This document shows, piece after piece, positions 1 to 13,100 of a DNA stretch of 64,000 nt (position 1 is the first letter of the stretch; each line of letters opens with the position of its first letter). Made by a program: the position numbers and the translations under genes. The stretch is taken from the NCBI GenBank assembly GCA_946186505.1, contig CAMHNI010000003.1, positions 1 to 64,000 on the forward strand. The letters are read 5' to 3'. The notes under the pieces were generated by a model. That model was not told where the DNA came from, did no database searches, and saw only the letters and a program-made list of their open reading frames with translations. Source of the DNA: an uncultured Prevotellaceae bacterium. GTDB lineage: Bacteria; Bacteroidota; Bacteroidia; Bacteroidales; Bacteroidaceae.

Positions 1-84
1 GCGGGCCAGAACGCCGGCACGGCGGGCCAGAACGCCGGCACGGCGGGCCAGAACGCCGGCACGGCGGGCCAGAACGGCGGCACC
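1..84 (+). repeat. 21-bp in-frame tandem repeat in the transposase gene
   Basis: Three exact copies of a 21-bp unit (1-21, 22-42, 43-63) and one degenerate copy (64-84) encode AGQNAGT heptads. The array continues upstream out of the window, so the copy number is a minimum. The unit is very GC-rich. Confidence 0.9.
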
Positions 85-1101
85 AGCGGCGCCGCCGCTG
101 GTAGTGTGCAAACCGGTTTCCCCGGTGCCCTACCCCGCCCCTACAAGACCCCGTCAAACGGCACCACAGGCCGGCCACCCCTCTTCGCCTATGGCTACTG
201 CGACGTCATGCCCGTCACCCCGGAACAGCTCGCCACACAGCGACAATACATCAAGGACAACCCGCGCAGCCGCTTGCTCCGCAGCCTGAACCGCGCCTGG
301 CTGTCAACCCAACGCGGTGCCGTCAGCACCGCCCTCACCGTCTCTGCGTTACGTGGGTACCTGGTGCGGGAATGCCCGCCTTCGCTGGCCACCGCCGAGG
401 CGCTGTCGGCTAATGAGAGACGGCTGCTCGTTGCCCCTGGCGGGGAAACCGCCGGACACACTGCGACGATGAACACGGAAACCGCCGGACACACTGCGAC
501 GATGAACACGGGGACCGCCTGGCACACTGCGACGATGAACACGGAAACCGCCGGACACGCTGCGACGATGAACACGGGGACCGCCGGACACGCTGCGACG
601 ATGAACACGGGGACCGCCGGACACACTGCGACGATGAACACGGGGACCGCCGGGCACGCTGTTGCGAGGGGCGGGGCGTTCATCGTCTGTGACAGCTACG
701 GCAATGGCGGGCTGCTGACGGGACGGGGGCTGCTGCCCGTTGTCTGTCACCGCAAGGACAAGGCGCTCTTTGCGCAGCAGAAGGCGCGGTGTCTTGAGAT
801 GGCGGCACAAGGAGCTGTCCTCGTATCGGCCCGCATCGCCAAGGGCGAGCAGGAGATTATCGACGAGGCCGTGAGCCACGGTTTCCCCGTGATTATTATC
901 GCCGACAACGGTTTCCCCGAGCGCTACCACCCCTCTACCGAGCGCATCGCGCTCTGCGCCGCCGGCCGGCTGCTGCTCATCACACCGTGGCAGTACCAGT
1001 ACCGGGGTAAGAACGAGCAGGTCACCGTTCCGTTCTGTAAGACGATGAACTGCGTTGCCCAGGCTCTCTGTCGCAGGAAGGACAGTTGGTGGAAAGAATA
1101 G
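1..1101 (+). CDS. IS200/RAYT-like transposase with repeat insertions, 5' truncated
   Basis: The frame is open from the first base, so the start and the expected HUH nuclease motif lie outside the window. In order one sees an Ala/Gly-rich tandem repeat (AGQNAGT units), then QRQYIKDNPRSRLLR (Tyr codon at 247), which resembles the tyrosine helix of Y1/RAYT transposases, then six 11-residue repeats of the type ETAGHTATMNT, and finally about 140 residues with VLVSARIAKGEQEI, PVIIIADNGF and LLLITPW that look like a Rossmann (DprA/LOG-like) domain. Stand-alone RAYT-like proteins with such a tail occur in Bacteroidales; that is recalled family knowledge, not a search result. RAYTs usually act on palindromic REP elements rather than being classical insertion sequences. 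No inverted terminal repeats are visible. The two repeat tracts are unusual and keep the frame. The stop lies 23 bases before the proposed start of the next gene. Family assignment is moderate because the nuclease core is missing. Confidence 0.55.
   Translation, partial: AGQNAGTAGQNAGTAGQNAGTAGQNGGTSGAAAGSVQTGFPGALPRPYKTPSNGTTGRPPLFAYGYCDVMPVTPEQLATQRQYIKDNPRSRLLRSLNRAWLSTQRGAVSTALTVSALRGYLVRECPPSLATAEALSANERRLLVAPGGETAGHTATMNTETAGHTATMNTGTAWHTATMNTETAGHAATMNTGTAGHAATMNTGTAGHTATMNTGTAGHAVARGGAFIVCDSYGNGGLLTGRGLLPVVCHRKDKALFAQQKARCLEMAAQGAVLVSARIAKGEQEIIDEAVSHGFPVIIIADNGFPERYHPSTERIALCAAGRLLLITPWQYQYRGKNEQVTVPFCKTMNCVAQALCRRKDSWWKE
445..660 (+). repeat. 33-bp in-frame tandem repeat in the transposase gene
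   Basis: Six full 33-bp units (445-477, 478-510, 511-543, 544-576, 577-609, 610-642) and a partial seventh (643-660) encode 11-residue repeats ending in ATMNT. Units differ only at a few positions (GAA versus GGG at the first codon, ACA versus ACG, one TGG). The period is a multiple of three, so copy-number change would not break the frame. Confidence 0.92.
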
Positions 1102-1124
1102 AAACAACGAAAAATAAACAAGAT

Positions 1125-4100
1125 ATGAATCGAGATATGATTGATAACACGTTTACGATGTATAGGAAAAATACAATCTGGAAATCCACTCTCTTGCTTT
1201 TCCTGGTGCTTTTGACCATGGGAGCTACGGAAGTGTTGGGACAAGACTATTCGGGAACATACTATATTGGAAGTAATGGCTATAAGGTGGCAAACACCAA
1301 AACCAACTATTACCTGTGTCCAACGGAAGGGTGGGCTTTCTTTGTATCTGACGCCACTAACCCTGGCACTGTCACCGGTACCGACAACGGTCAGCCGTTC
1401 CTCACCACCTATCAATGCCGAAACGGTGTTTACAATGCTAGTAAGGCTGTATGGACCATCGAAAAGGCTCTCAATTCAGATTACTACTACATCAGACAAG
1501 CACTAACGGGCAGGTACATGGTGTCCAATGGGGCAATCAGCAGCAATCCCGACCGTGCGCGTATCCACCTTGAGACCCTCAGCGACCCCGGCAACGCGGG
1601 TGACAGGGCACTGTTCAATATTTATACCTACAAAAGCTATTATGTCATTCAGCCAATGGGTATAAAAGACGGAACTTCTTCTGTCCATACCGACCACGAC
1701 AAACACAAATGGCTTACCGTCAACCAAGGTAACAAGCCCAACTTAAATGGAACCAATGCCAGGACGGACGGTCCCAGCGGATTCCCCAACACTGGAGGTA
1801 TTATCTGCTTATATACGGAAGCTGATAAAAATGCAGACTTCTACCTTGAGAAGGCAACCATTGACCCGCCAACCATCACCAACAATTTCACCGCGACCAA
1901 CACCATCACCATCACCTCACAGACTGGGGCTACCATCTACTATACCACCGACGGTACTACGCCGACGACAGCCACCAGCGGTATGGGCACCACTTCCGTC
2001 AGTATCACCATTGACCCGACTTCAGACGTACAGTACATCAGGGCCATCGCAAAAGGCACAAGTGACCAGTTCCCGACAGGTGTCAAGACATACGCACTTC
2101 CTATCTGTGAAAAGCCCGTCATCACGGTCAATTCCTCAAACCAGGTAACCATCACGGCTCCAGGTGCTTCCGTCTATTACACCCTTGACGGAACAGAGGC
2201 CACGACATCATCAACGCCCTATACCGGCCCGTTCGCCATGGGCAGTGCGACATCCATCAGGGCCATCGCCATAAAGACGGGCTATTACAGGTCGGCAGAA
2301 ACCATCTCGACACCTCCCCTGTTAGTCCACTCGTCAAGCGAGATAACAGACATGACCCGCAGTTATATCCTGGCAGACGATTTCAATTCAACGGAGCCTA
2401 TCGGTACGTCAGGAGCACCTTTCAAGGGCACCATTGACGGCAACATGAACGTGTTGTCCGGGTTGGGCAACCCCCTCGTGGCCTACGCCGACGGGGCCAC
2501 CATCAAGAACATCATTCTGGACAATGTCAGCATCAGCGGCGGCGCCAACACCGGTGCCATCTGTAATGAGGCCACCGGTGACTGCCGCATCTACAACTGC
2601 GGTATCCTGAGCGGTACTGTCGGCGGCAGCGGTTCTGTCGGCGGCATCGTCGGTTCGTTGAACGGCCGTTCGCGCGTCATCAACTGCTACAGCTATGCCA
2701 AGATTACAGGTGGTACTGACGTCGGCGGTATTGTGGGTAAGAACAACGGCACCACGACCGCCGCCAGCATCAATACGATGGTGATGAACTGCATGTTCTA
2801 TGGCGACATCACTGGCGGTACCACTAAGTCGCCTGTCTATGGCGGCAATAACATCAACAACCTGAATACTGACGATACATCGTCAGGACTGAACACCTAC
2901 AACTACTATTCCTATGAGAACCTGAAGGGTGGAATCTCAACAGGCAAGTACAACTGTGCGCTGGCCGTTGAGGATAAGTACCTGACCCGCTTCGAGCTCT
3001 ACCGTCAGCTGCTGAACAGCAACAAGCGGTTGGCGGCCTATTATGCGACGGGCAGTGCTGACAATGCCGGTGAGATGGCAAAATGGGTATTGGAGACAGC
3101 CGACAAGAGTATCACCGAGCCGAAGCCCTACCCCGTTCTGAAGGCACAGGGCTATTATCCGTCGATTATCAACTATGACGTGACAAACGCCCTTGACAGT
3201 GCCACCGTGACACGCAATCATGGCGGCAAACTGGGCGACAAGACGCTGACGGTGCATCTCAGTGGCACCGGCATCACCACCTCCTCGCTCACCATTGCCC
3301 GTACCGACAAGGACTTCGACCGTTATAATTACAATTACGACAAGATACAGTTGCCCTACTTCAACGATGTTGGCACTGGCAACTACACCGATGGCAATGT
3401 AGTGACGGGGTGGAAGATTACGAGTATGACCGGCGGAACGGCAGGCACCTACACCCCAGCTGACGAATGGGGCGGCTACAACTTCGCCGACCGTAAATGT
3501 ACCAGTAAAGATCTCTATGGCACAAGCGGCCGTGTGTTCTCTCAGGGCGCCTACTTCGACGTGCCGTATGGTGTCACGGACATCTACATTGAGCCTTATT
3601 GGGGAAAGGCAGCCTACGTCGCTGATGAATATCTGGATGTTGTCTATAAGCCTGTTAACAATGCAGCTTATGCAGGGAAGGGTGTCAGTCAATTAGGCAG
3701 CGTGTTTGCATTTAGCAATGGTAAGGCTACCAACGCATACAGGGGTCAAAATGTATATACGTCTATCACTGAAGCCTTGAAGAATCTGAATGGCACCTCG
3801 GTCTATGACAACGCCATCGTACTGGTAGGCAACCTGCACCAGAGCGGCGTGCCAGCCAACGATACCAAGCCGTTCACCATCATGTCTGTGGATGATGACA
3901 ATGACCACGAGCCAGACTACAGCATGATTTACCATCATTACAACCGCTCGTCAGTCTCTCCCATCCGCTTTGACTTCATCAACATTCCGGGCACTGCCCA
4001 GGCCCAGAAGCCCAATGGTGCAAGCTCGATTCAGAATTTCACCATTTTCCTGATGAGAGGATGGTTTGAGACCACGAACACCTGTATCGTCTATTCCAAC

Positions 4101-7100
4101 CAGGTAGAGTATGAGAACACCGAGAAAATAACGGGAAGCTCCAAGGCAGCAGATTCGCCCCTGATACTCCTTGGCGGCGACTTCGAACAGTTTGTATCCA
4201 CACGTGCATCGGAGGTTTATGGCAAAACCGCCTATATCCATGTGGGCAGCAATGTCAAGATCAAGAGTTTCGGCGTGGGTACCCATGGCGACGGTAACAA
4301 ATCGACCCCCCATATACCAGTTTCGGTAACCGGTGGCGAATACGAAGGGTTCTACCTGACGGGTACCTACAACCCCGATGCAGCTGAGAAGACCGACAAT
4401 GCGGAGTGCTACATCAGCGGCGGGCATTTCGTGGAGGCTGCCGGAGCTTGTCAGGAACCTATTGACGGCGATGTGCAGTGGCAGATTTACAATGCCGACA
4501 TCGACAACTTCTACGGTGGCGGCATCAATGATGCCCGTCCCATCAAGGGCACCATCACCACAGATATCTACAACAGCCATGTGGGCACCTTCTGCGGCGG
4601 TCCGAAATTCGGGAACATGACCACTGGCATGGCTGTCACCACCCGTGCCGAGGGATGTACCTTTGACCAGTATTTCGGTGCCGGCTATGGTGGTCTTTCC
4701 TATAAGAGGCAGAAGTATTACGACGAAAGCGGTTATAATTTTTCGACACGCACCAATCCCTATACCAATGAGAAGGGGAAATATTATAACGGCAGCTCGA
4801 GCGATGCCCACACCGGTCATAAAGAATATGGTTATAAAGGCCCTGGCGTGGCTACCGACTTCGACTACGAGTTCTTTGTATGGTCCACAGGTGTAACCGG
4901 TGCCCGTATGTATGTGAAGTTTGCCTCGTTCTCGTTGGCGCAATGCGAGAATGTATCGTCAACGCTGAAGGGCTGTACCGTCAACGGCAACTTCTACGGC
5001 GGCGGCAATCTGGGCAAGGTGACAGGCACGGCGACCTCTGTGCTTGACGGTTGCACGGTATTTGGCAATGTGTTCGGCGGCGGCTATTCGGCACAGATTC
5101 CAAAGATTCAAGTGCGCGATGGTGATTTTACCACAAAACCGAATTTCAACAGCTCGTCCGGAATGTTCGAGCCGGGTGTATTCTCTGGCACGACGGAATA
5201 TGAATGGAAGCATGTTGACAGTTACCCGACAACGGAAGGAGCAGGAGGAACATTAGAAGGCAAATATGTCATCACCACAGCCGACCTGACCACCCTTGGT
5301 CAGGTGGGGCAGACGGACCTGACGGTCAAGGGCAACACCTATGTCAAAGGTGACATTCATGAATACGGTGATGATGGAACTACTATTGTTAGCACGAAGC
5401 GTGATGGTGGCGTGTTCGGCGGCGGCGATATGTCGGCGGTGAACGGCGACACCAAGGTTGATATACAAGCTACCGATGGAAATGGCATCAACAATGTGTT
5501 TGGTGGCGGTAATACCGCCGACGTTGACGGAAATGCTACGGTTTCTGTTACTGGCGGTACGATGAAAGACGTCTATGGCGGTGGCCGAGGTAGCACCACG
5601 ACCGTCATCAATGACGTGAAAGTCCATATCGGCAAGAGCTTCAAGACCGATGGCACCGTTGACAAGACAGGCACACCATCCATCTCAGGCAACGTCTATG
5701 GCGGCAGTGCATTCGGTGCCGTCAACGCCTCTACGACGAAAGATGCTGATGGCAATGTCACAGCCTATTCTGAAAGTACGGGTAAAACTGCCGAAGTCAA
5801 CATCTACGGCGGCTCTGTGACGGGCAGCGTCTTTGGCGGCGGACTGGGCAGCGTGGAAGATGACATCGCCGCCCAGAACTACGGCGACGTGACGGTCAAC
5901 ATGGAAGGGGGCGAGGTGAAAACAGCCGTCTATGGCGGCAGCAATGCCAACGGCGTACTCCAGAAGAAAGCCACGGTGACGATTACGGGCGGCACGATAG
6001 GCACAGAGCCAGCGTCAGACGCCCCCAGTGCAAACGCCGTCTTCGGCGGCGGCTATGGCGAGCCTACGTCAGTGGTGGGCGATGTCAAGGTGAACATCGG
6101 CCGTGAGAAGACGGGAGACGAACCCGAGCATGTCGGCACGGCCATGATTTACGGCAACGTCTATGGCGGCGGTGCCTTTGGCAGTCTGAGTTCCAAGGCC
6201 GACGTGAATCTCTTGAAAGGCACCATCAACGGCAATGTCTTTGGTGGCGGTCTGGGACAGAAGGCAGTTGAAGAACCAGCGACACCGGGCATCGAGGCCT
6301 TCGTAGGCGGCGACGTGACGGTGACGTTAGACGGTGCCGTGCTGGTCTGCAGGTCTGTCGGCGAAGGTGAGAACCGCATGCCCCTGACGGGCCAGATTTT
6401 CGGTGCCAACAACCTGAACGGTACGCCGAGGGGGCATGTGAAAGTCTGGGTAAAGCGGACGGTCAATGCCGACAACACGAAGAACGCGCTGAAGAACAAC
6501 AGCGAGACAGCGCTCGGCGACCGCAAGACCTACGACGTGACGGCAGTGTATGGCGGCGGCAACCAGGCCGACTATGTGCCCACGAAGGCTCTGAGCGAGA
6601 CCGAGAGCGTGGTGAAAGAAGCCTTCGCCGAAGTGGTTATCGACGGTTGTAATGCCACGAGTATAGAATATGTATATGGCGGTGGCAATGCTGCTGCCGT
6701 GCCTGCTACGGATATCACCATTAACGGAGACTACATCATCGACCAGGTGTTTGGTGGCGGTAATGGTAAGAGCACCAACACCTTCACCAATCCGGGTGCC
6801 AACGTGGGTGTGCATCAAGTGAACGGCACAGATACTGACTATGGCACCGGTGTGGCTACCACCAAGCTGGTGGGCGGCCAGATCCATGTGGTCTATGGCG
6901 GCAGCAACACCCTGGGTAACGTGCGCGGCGGAACATCGGTGGCAAGAACCGACGCGAACTCGTGTCCGCTGAAGGTCGACGAGATCTACGGTGCTGGCCA
7001 GGTGGCTCCGATGAGCGGCGACGTGAACATCGTGCTGGAGTGTATGCCAGAGGAATTTGTCGATGCCGTGTATGGCGGTGCGAAGAATGCCACCATCGAC

Positions 7101-10100
7101 GGCAATGTCACCCTGACGGTGACGAGCGGTAAGTACGGCCGAGTGTTCGGCGGTAACAACGAGGGTGGCACCATCAACGGCACCATCACGGTGAACGTCT
7201 ATGAGGACGGTTGTGAGCCCTTGATAATCGGCGAGCTGTATGGCGGCGGTAACGAGGCCCCCTACTCTGTCTGGGGATGTAACGATGACGACGAAGACGG
7301 CACCTGGACCCCCAACGCCCCATCTAATGACCCATCGGTACAGCCACACGTAGCAGCCGACGCTGACGCTATCTCTGTCAATGTCTATTCCTGCACCTCC
7401 ATCGGCAAGGTGTTTGGTGGCGGAATGGGTGCAACGGCCCAGGTTGTGGGCAATACGCATGTCTGGATAAACACCATGAAGGGTATCGTCAACGAGGTCA
7501 CTCAAAGCGATATCGGAAAGATTGGCCAGGTGTATGGCGGCGGTAATGCCGCACCTGTGAAAGGTAACACCACGATAGATATCGGTACGGCAACGGTCAA
7601 CAAGAAATATGACAGCGACGAGAATGCTGAGTATATTGGAGTCAACATCACCAAAGGCACCTATACCAGCACAAGCGAGGGTACCTATCTCAAGCCAACC
7701 GTTAATGAATATATCGATCTCGATGAGGCCCGTGTCTGCGGCGGCGGCCTTTCTGCCGATGTAGATGGAAACACGACGTTGAACATCGGCACAGCCAACC
7801 AAGACGTTATCAACATCGGTGGCAACATCTACGGCGGCGGCTATGGTGAGACGACGCATGTGACGGGTAGCGTGACGGTCAATATCGGAACCGACGGGGC
7901 CGGCACTCCCGCAGGCTATGCCAACATCACCGGCGACGTGTATGGCGGCAGTGCCAAGGGTAAGGTAAACTCCCATATAGACAAGAATACAGAGACAGCC
8001 TCGGAAGGAAAAGAGACCCAGGTGAACCTTTTCGGCGGCACCATCAGCGGCAACCTCTATGGCGGCGGTCTTGGCGAGGATAACGAAGGAAAAGCTAATG
8101 ACCATGAAGCCAACGTCTATGGTCCTGTGACCGTCAACGTCGAGGGTGGCAAGGTCACCGATGTGTTCGGCTGTAACAACGTGCTGGGCTCTCCAAAGAG
8201 CACGGCAACGGTCAACATCCACGCCACGGCGGCACCGGTTTCTCCTGACACCTACACCATCACCAGCGTCTATGGCGGCGGCAACCAGGCAGAATATAAC
8301 GGTACCGGCGGCGTCAGCGTGGCGATGACCGGCGGCTACGTCAACGATGTGTTCGGCGGCGGCTTGGGTTCGACGGCGACGGTGATTGGCAATACGACCG
8401 TCGGCATCTCCGGCGGCTCTGTCACCAACAATGTCTATGGCGGCGGCAATGAGGCTCATACCAATGGCAGCACCTCTGTCACGCTGAGTGGTACCGCTGC
8501 TATTGGCAACGATGTCTATGGCGGCGGCAGCCTGGCCGAAGTGCAGGGCGCAGTCACCCTTACCCTCAACGGCGGAACCGTGGCAAGAGACGTCTATGGC
8601 GGCGGTGCGCTGGCAGAGACGAACACGCAATATTCTGAGACCAATAGCAGCTATGTGACGAATGTGACTCTGGCAGGTGCCACCATCACTGGCAATCTCT
8701 ATGGCGGCGGTTTGGGACGATTGGAAGATACTGGGAACAATATTACTGCTGTGGTTGCCGATGTGAACGGCCCTGTCACGGTTACCGTTTCCGACGGCTA
8801 TGTTGCCAATGTCTTCGGCTGTAATAATATCAACGGTATGCCAAAGAGCACGGTGGCGGTCAACATCACGAATACAGGTGACTTGAAGCAGGGCATGCTC
8901 TATGCCATCAATGGGGTGTATGGCGGTGGTAACGTAGCACCTTGCACTGGCTCTCCCGTTGTCACGGTGTCTGGCGGCCATGTGAACTATGTCTATGGCG
9001 GCGGTCTCGGTGAAACAGCCATTACAGGCGGTGCTTCCGTCACCATCTCTGGCGGCTCTATCAAGAACGATGTCTATGGCGGTGGCAGTCTGGCAGATGT
9101 GACGGGTAACGTGAGCGTCAGCGTTAAGGGCGGTCAGATCGTCAACGATGTCTATGGAGGCGGTGCGCTGGCCAATACAAATACTGGAAACTGGAATACC
9201 GTTAACCCTGCCATTCAATATGTGAAAGTTTCTCCCGCTCCAACCGTAGATGAGACATCAGTAGCAGGCTATTTCACAGAGTCTTCTGGCGTCTATACGC
9301 TCGTTACAGCTGGTAAAGCTCAAACTGGCAAAACGTATTTTAGAAAAAAAGTCGAAGGAGGTTGGGCAGCAGACAAGAATAATTCCAGCACTGGAACGAC
9401 TTATAAAACTACAGTTACACTGACAGGCGGACTTATTGGTAATGCGTATGGTGGTGGCCTGGGACGACTTTACAGAGCTGCTTCGGGCACGCCAAACACC
9501 GAAGGCTATCAAGCTGAAGTTACGGCCGTTGAGGCTATGGTCTTTGGCGACGTAAAGATAACGGTTAATGACCCAGCTGTCATCGGAAGTGATCCTGGTG
9601 TAGCATTCACCCAAAGGACAGAGAAAGTCATGTTTGGTGAAGGAGATAAGAGGAAAGAATACATCATTCCTCTCACCGGTCGTGTCTTCGGCTGTAACAA
9701 TCTTAATGGTACACCTACGGGCGATGTAAGGGTTGAAGTTCATTCTACCAGACAGCTTGATGCTAATGACAATATTCTTGCCGGGCATGGATCAAGTAAT
9801 AGGAAATACGCCTATGAAATACAAGCCGTCTATGGCGGTGGCAACCAGGCAGACTATCTCCCAGCTGATGGAAAGAGCACATCAGTTTATATCGATGGAT
9901 GTTCTGTTACCAGCATTGAAAAGGTCTATGGCGGTGGTAATTCGGCCTTAGTTCCATCTACGGATGTCACCATTAATGCCTGCTATGACGTTGGCTACGC
10001 TTTTGGCGGTGGTAACGGTGGCGACCTGATTAAGAGAAATGGTGTATGGCAGGAGAATGAGGGTGCCATTGTCATCGGCCTTGCAAAGATTACTCCTAAA

Positions 10101-13100
10101 GGCGGAAAGATTGGTCAAGTCTTCGGCGGCAGTGATGCCAGGGGTAACTGTGGCAGTACCGACATTGACATGGAATATAAGAATGAAGAGTGTCCTTTGC
10201 TCCTTACGAGAATATATGGTGCTGGCAACGAGGCTGACGTTGATGGTGATGTGAATATTGTCATTTCAGGTTGTTCATCTGGAACCCAAACCGTAGGAGG
10301 CCAAGATGTCAAAACAGAAATAGAATACGTTTATGGAGGTTCATACAATGCTCACATTAGTGGCAATGTGACCTTAACCATCAAATCCGGTGTCTTTAAG
10401 AATGTTTATGGAGGTAATGACCGAACAGGCAGTATTGGCGGAGACATTACGGTCAATATCGAAGAGACTGAGGACTGTGATAAGCCTATCATCATACAAA
10501 ATCTTTTGGGCGGTGGTAACGAGGCTGCCTATCCTGGAACCAACAGAAATAATGTTGAGATTACGAGGCATGGCAAAATCACTGTTAATGTGAAGTCTGC
10601 CACCCGAATTGAAAGAATATTTGGTGGAAGCTATAAGTCAGACGTGAATGGCGATACTGAGGTGAACATCAATATGACAAAAGGTCTGTGGGCAGGGAAA
10701 ACCTATAACGGAGAGGCTATTCCTAAGTCCGTGGGAGTCATTGGTGATGTCTTTGGTGGTGGTAACCAGGGAAAGGTTAGAGGTAACTCAACGGTAAACA
10801 TTTGCACAGAGACCACTGTAGATTACGTGACTGAACCTGCACATCTTGGAACCAAGGGCACTGATTACACCTATGATGAGACAACAAAACTTTATACCGC
10901 CAGCGTCGAAGGTGCTCATATCACAGGTGACATCTATGGCGGCGGTAATGAGGGTGTTGTAACGGGTAATACCTATGTGAACATCTGTGCCAAGAAGAGT
11001 GGCTCAGCATATAATGCCGTACCTGAAGGAGCAGAAAAGGTCACTATTGGCGGTACTGTGTTCGGAGGTGGCAAGGGTAAAGACGACATGTTCACATGCG
11101 CGGAAGCCATGGTGGGAACGGATGGTGATGGGTATGACCTTTCAAAGGGCAATACGAGTGTCACCATCGGTAACGGCACAATTGAAGGCACTGTCTATGG
11201 TGGCGGTAGGATAGCCCGTGTGGAGAACAACACGTCGGTGACGATAGGCATCGGAGAAGGAGTAGCAGCGGGGGGTACAGTAACCAGTAAGCCCGAAATC
11301 AAAGGCAACGTATTCGGTGCCGGCAAGGGACTCAATTCACATGGCTACTCAGCCCTGGTACGTGGCAAATCGACCGTCACCATCAAAGGCAATGCCAAGG
11401 TGGGACAAAGCGTCTATGGTGGCGGCGAGATTGCGACAGTGGGCAGATTCTGGGTAAAGGGTACTCCTGGGGCAGACGACGCTCCCGCTGATTTGCCCGA
11501 CGGAATGCCGTATAAATTGAAAGACCTTGAGCCTACACATGAGAGCGGAAAATGTGTTGTCACTATCGGAGGCTATGCCGAGATTGGTCCTGATGATATG
11601 GAAATGCCGACCTTCTCTGGTCACGTCTTCGGCGGCGGTAAGGGATTCCTGCCTATGTTATTTTCTTACGCAGATCAAGACCATAAGCCCAAACGTATGC
11701 AGCCCGGTAATTCCTGGGATGTCTTTGATACCGAGGGTGCTTATATCACATTTGTCGAGACGCTGGGTATGAGCGCCGCTTCCGATGTGACCATCGAGGG
11801 ACACGCTTTCGTCAAAGGTTCCGTCTATGGCGGCAGTGAGAACGGACACGTGCTGACTGATACCCATGTGAAGATTAAGGACTATTGTCAGATAGGTAAT
11901 GGTGATGGGAAGAATAAACGTTATACAGAAGCTGAATGGACTGGCGAAAGTGCTTCCGATTTCGCAGAATGTAACCACTGGGAGTATGGACGTAAGGTTG
12001 GTGGAACAGAAGAGGCTCCTATCAAGGTGTTCCTCCCATACGACGTATATGATTTGGATGAAGTAAGTGGTAAGCCAAGAGCAGCCTCCGACGGCCACAC
12101 GTTCTATGGCAACGTGTTCGGTGGCGGATCGGGCTACTTCCCCTATAGAAGCAGGGTTGCCAGCTTGAATTTGGACGGAGATAAAGCTTGGGTTAAAGAT
12201 GATGCAAGAAGTACTCTCGTAGGAGCACCGGTCGATGCCAATGGCTACTCTGACGGCAAATGGCTCCGCTCAGCAGGTTCTGTCAATGGTAATACCCAAG
12301 TGGACATTTTGGGCGGACATATCCTGACCAATGTCTATGGCGGCAACGAGCAGACCGACGTGGGTAAGTACAGTAACGATGAATATGGCGAGCCTTTGGT
12401 ACGCGTCTCAGGAGGTAAATGTACCGTGAATATGTCAGGCGGTACGCTGGGTGTGCCGCGAACGGTGGAGGACATGAAGAAACACCCCGTGACCTGCTAC
12501 CTCTTCGGTGCAGGTAAGGGCGACCAGCGCATCAACTTCAATACTTGGACGAATGTGGACAGCACGGTTGTCAACATCACGGGCGGCAGAATCTTCGGTT
12601 CGGTATTCGGCGGCGGTGAGGACGGTCACGTGCTGAGAAGCGTGAAAATGTCCATCAGTGAGGCCTCTGGCAAGACTACCAAGATTGGAACGACCGGTAC
12701 TTCCTACGTGGATGGTAACGTCTTTGGCGGTGGCCGTGGCTTCTCGGGCGAGGCGCTGACGGCAGGTAGCACTGGAGGAAATGCTGATGTGACGATTAGT
12801 GGCGGTACAATGTTAGGCTCTGTCTATGGTGGCGGTCGTCTGGCATCCATAGGTATCGGATTCTCTTCGCCTGACGATGATTCGTATGGTCAGTTGATAG
12901 ATGATACTTCCGGCAGTGACGTGACACACGGTCATATCAGGGTCACTATTAGCGGTGGTACCATCGGTAACGATGTCCAGGGTGCTCAATATGGCGGTAA
13001 TGTCTTTGGTGCCGGCATGGGACGTAACACACTGCTCAATGGTTCGTTGAACCCATTGTGGCCCAAGGTAGCAACTTCAAAGACTACGACTGTCAATATC

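Noticed and set aside
445..660. A possible CRISPR array
   Set aside because: Units are directly adjacent with no spacers, and they encode protein repeats.
349..1107. A minus-strand frame across the transposase repeats
   Set aside because: The 33-bp repeat keeps all frames open; the antisense product is only repeat sequence such as GGPRVHRRSV.
3951..4943. A 330-codon minus-strand frame
   Set aside because: It lies wholly antisense to the giant gene and shows no recognisable domain.
6327..9218. A 963-codon minus-strand open frame inside the giant gene
   Set aside because: It mirrors the GGC/GTC-rich repeat codons of the plus strand, has low-complexity composition (AAIDIV repeats) and no family-like motifs; the sense frame has clear repeats and a signal peptide.
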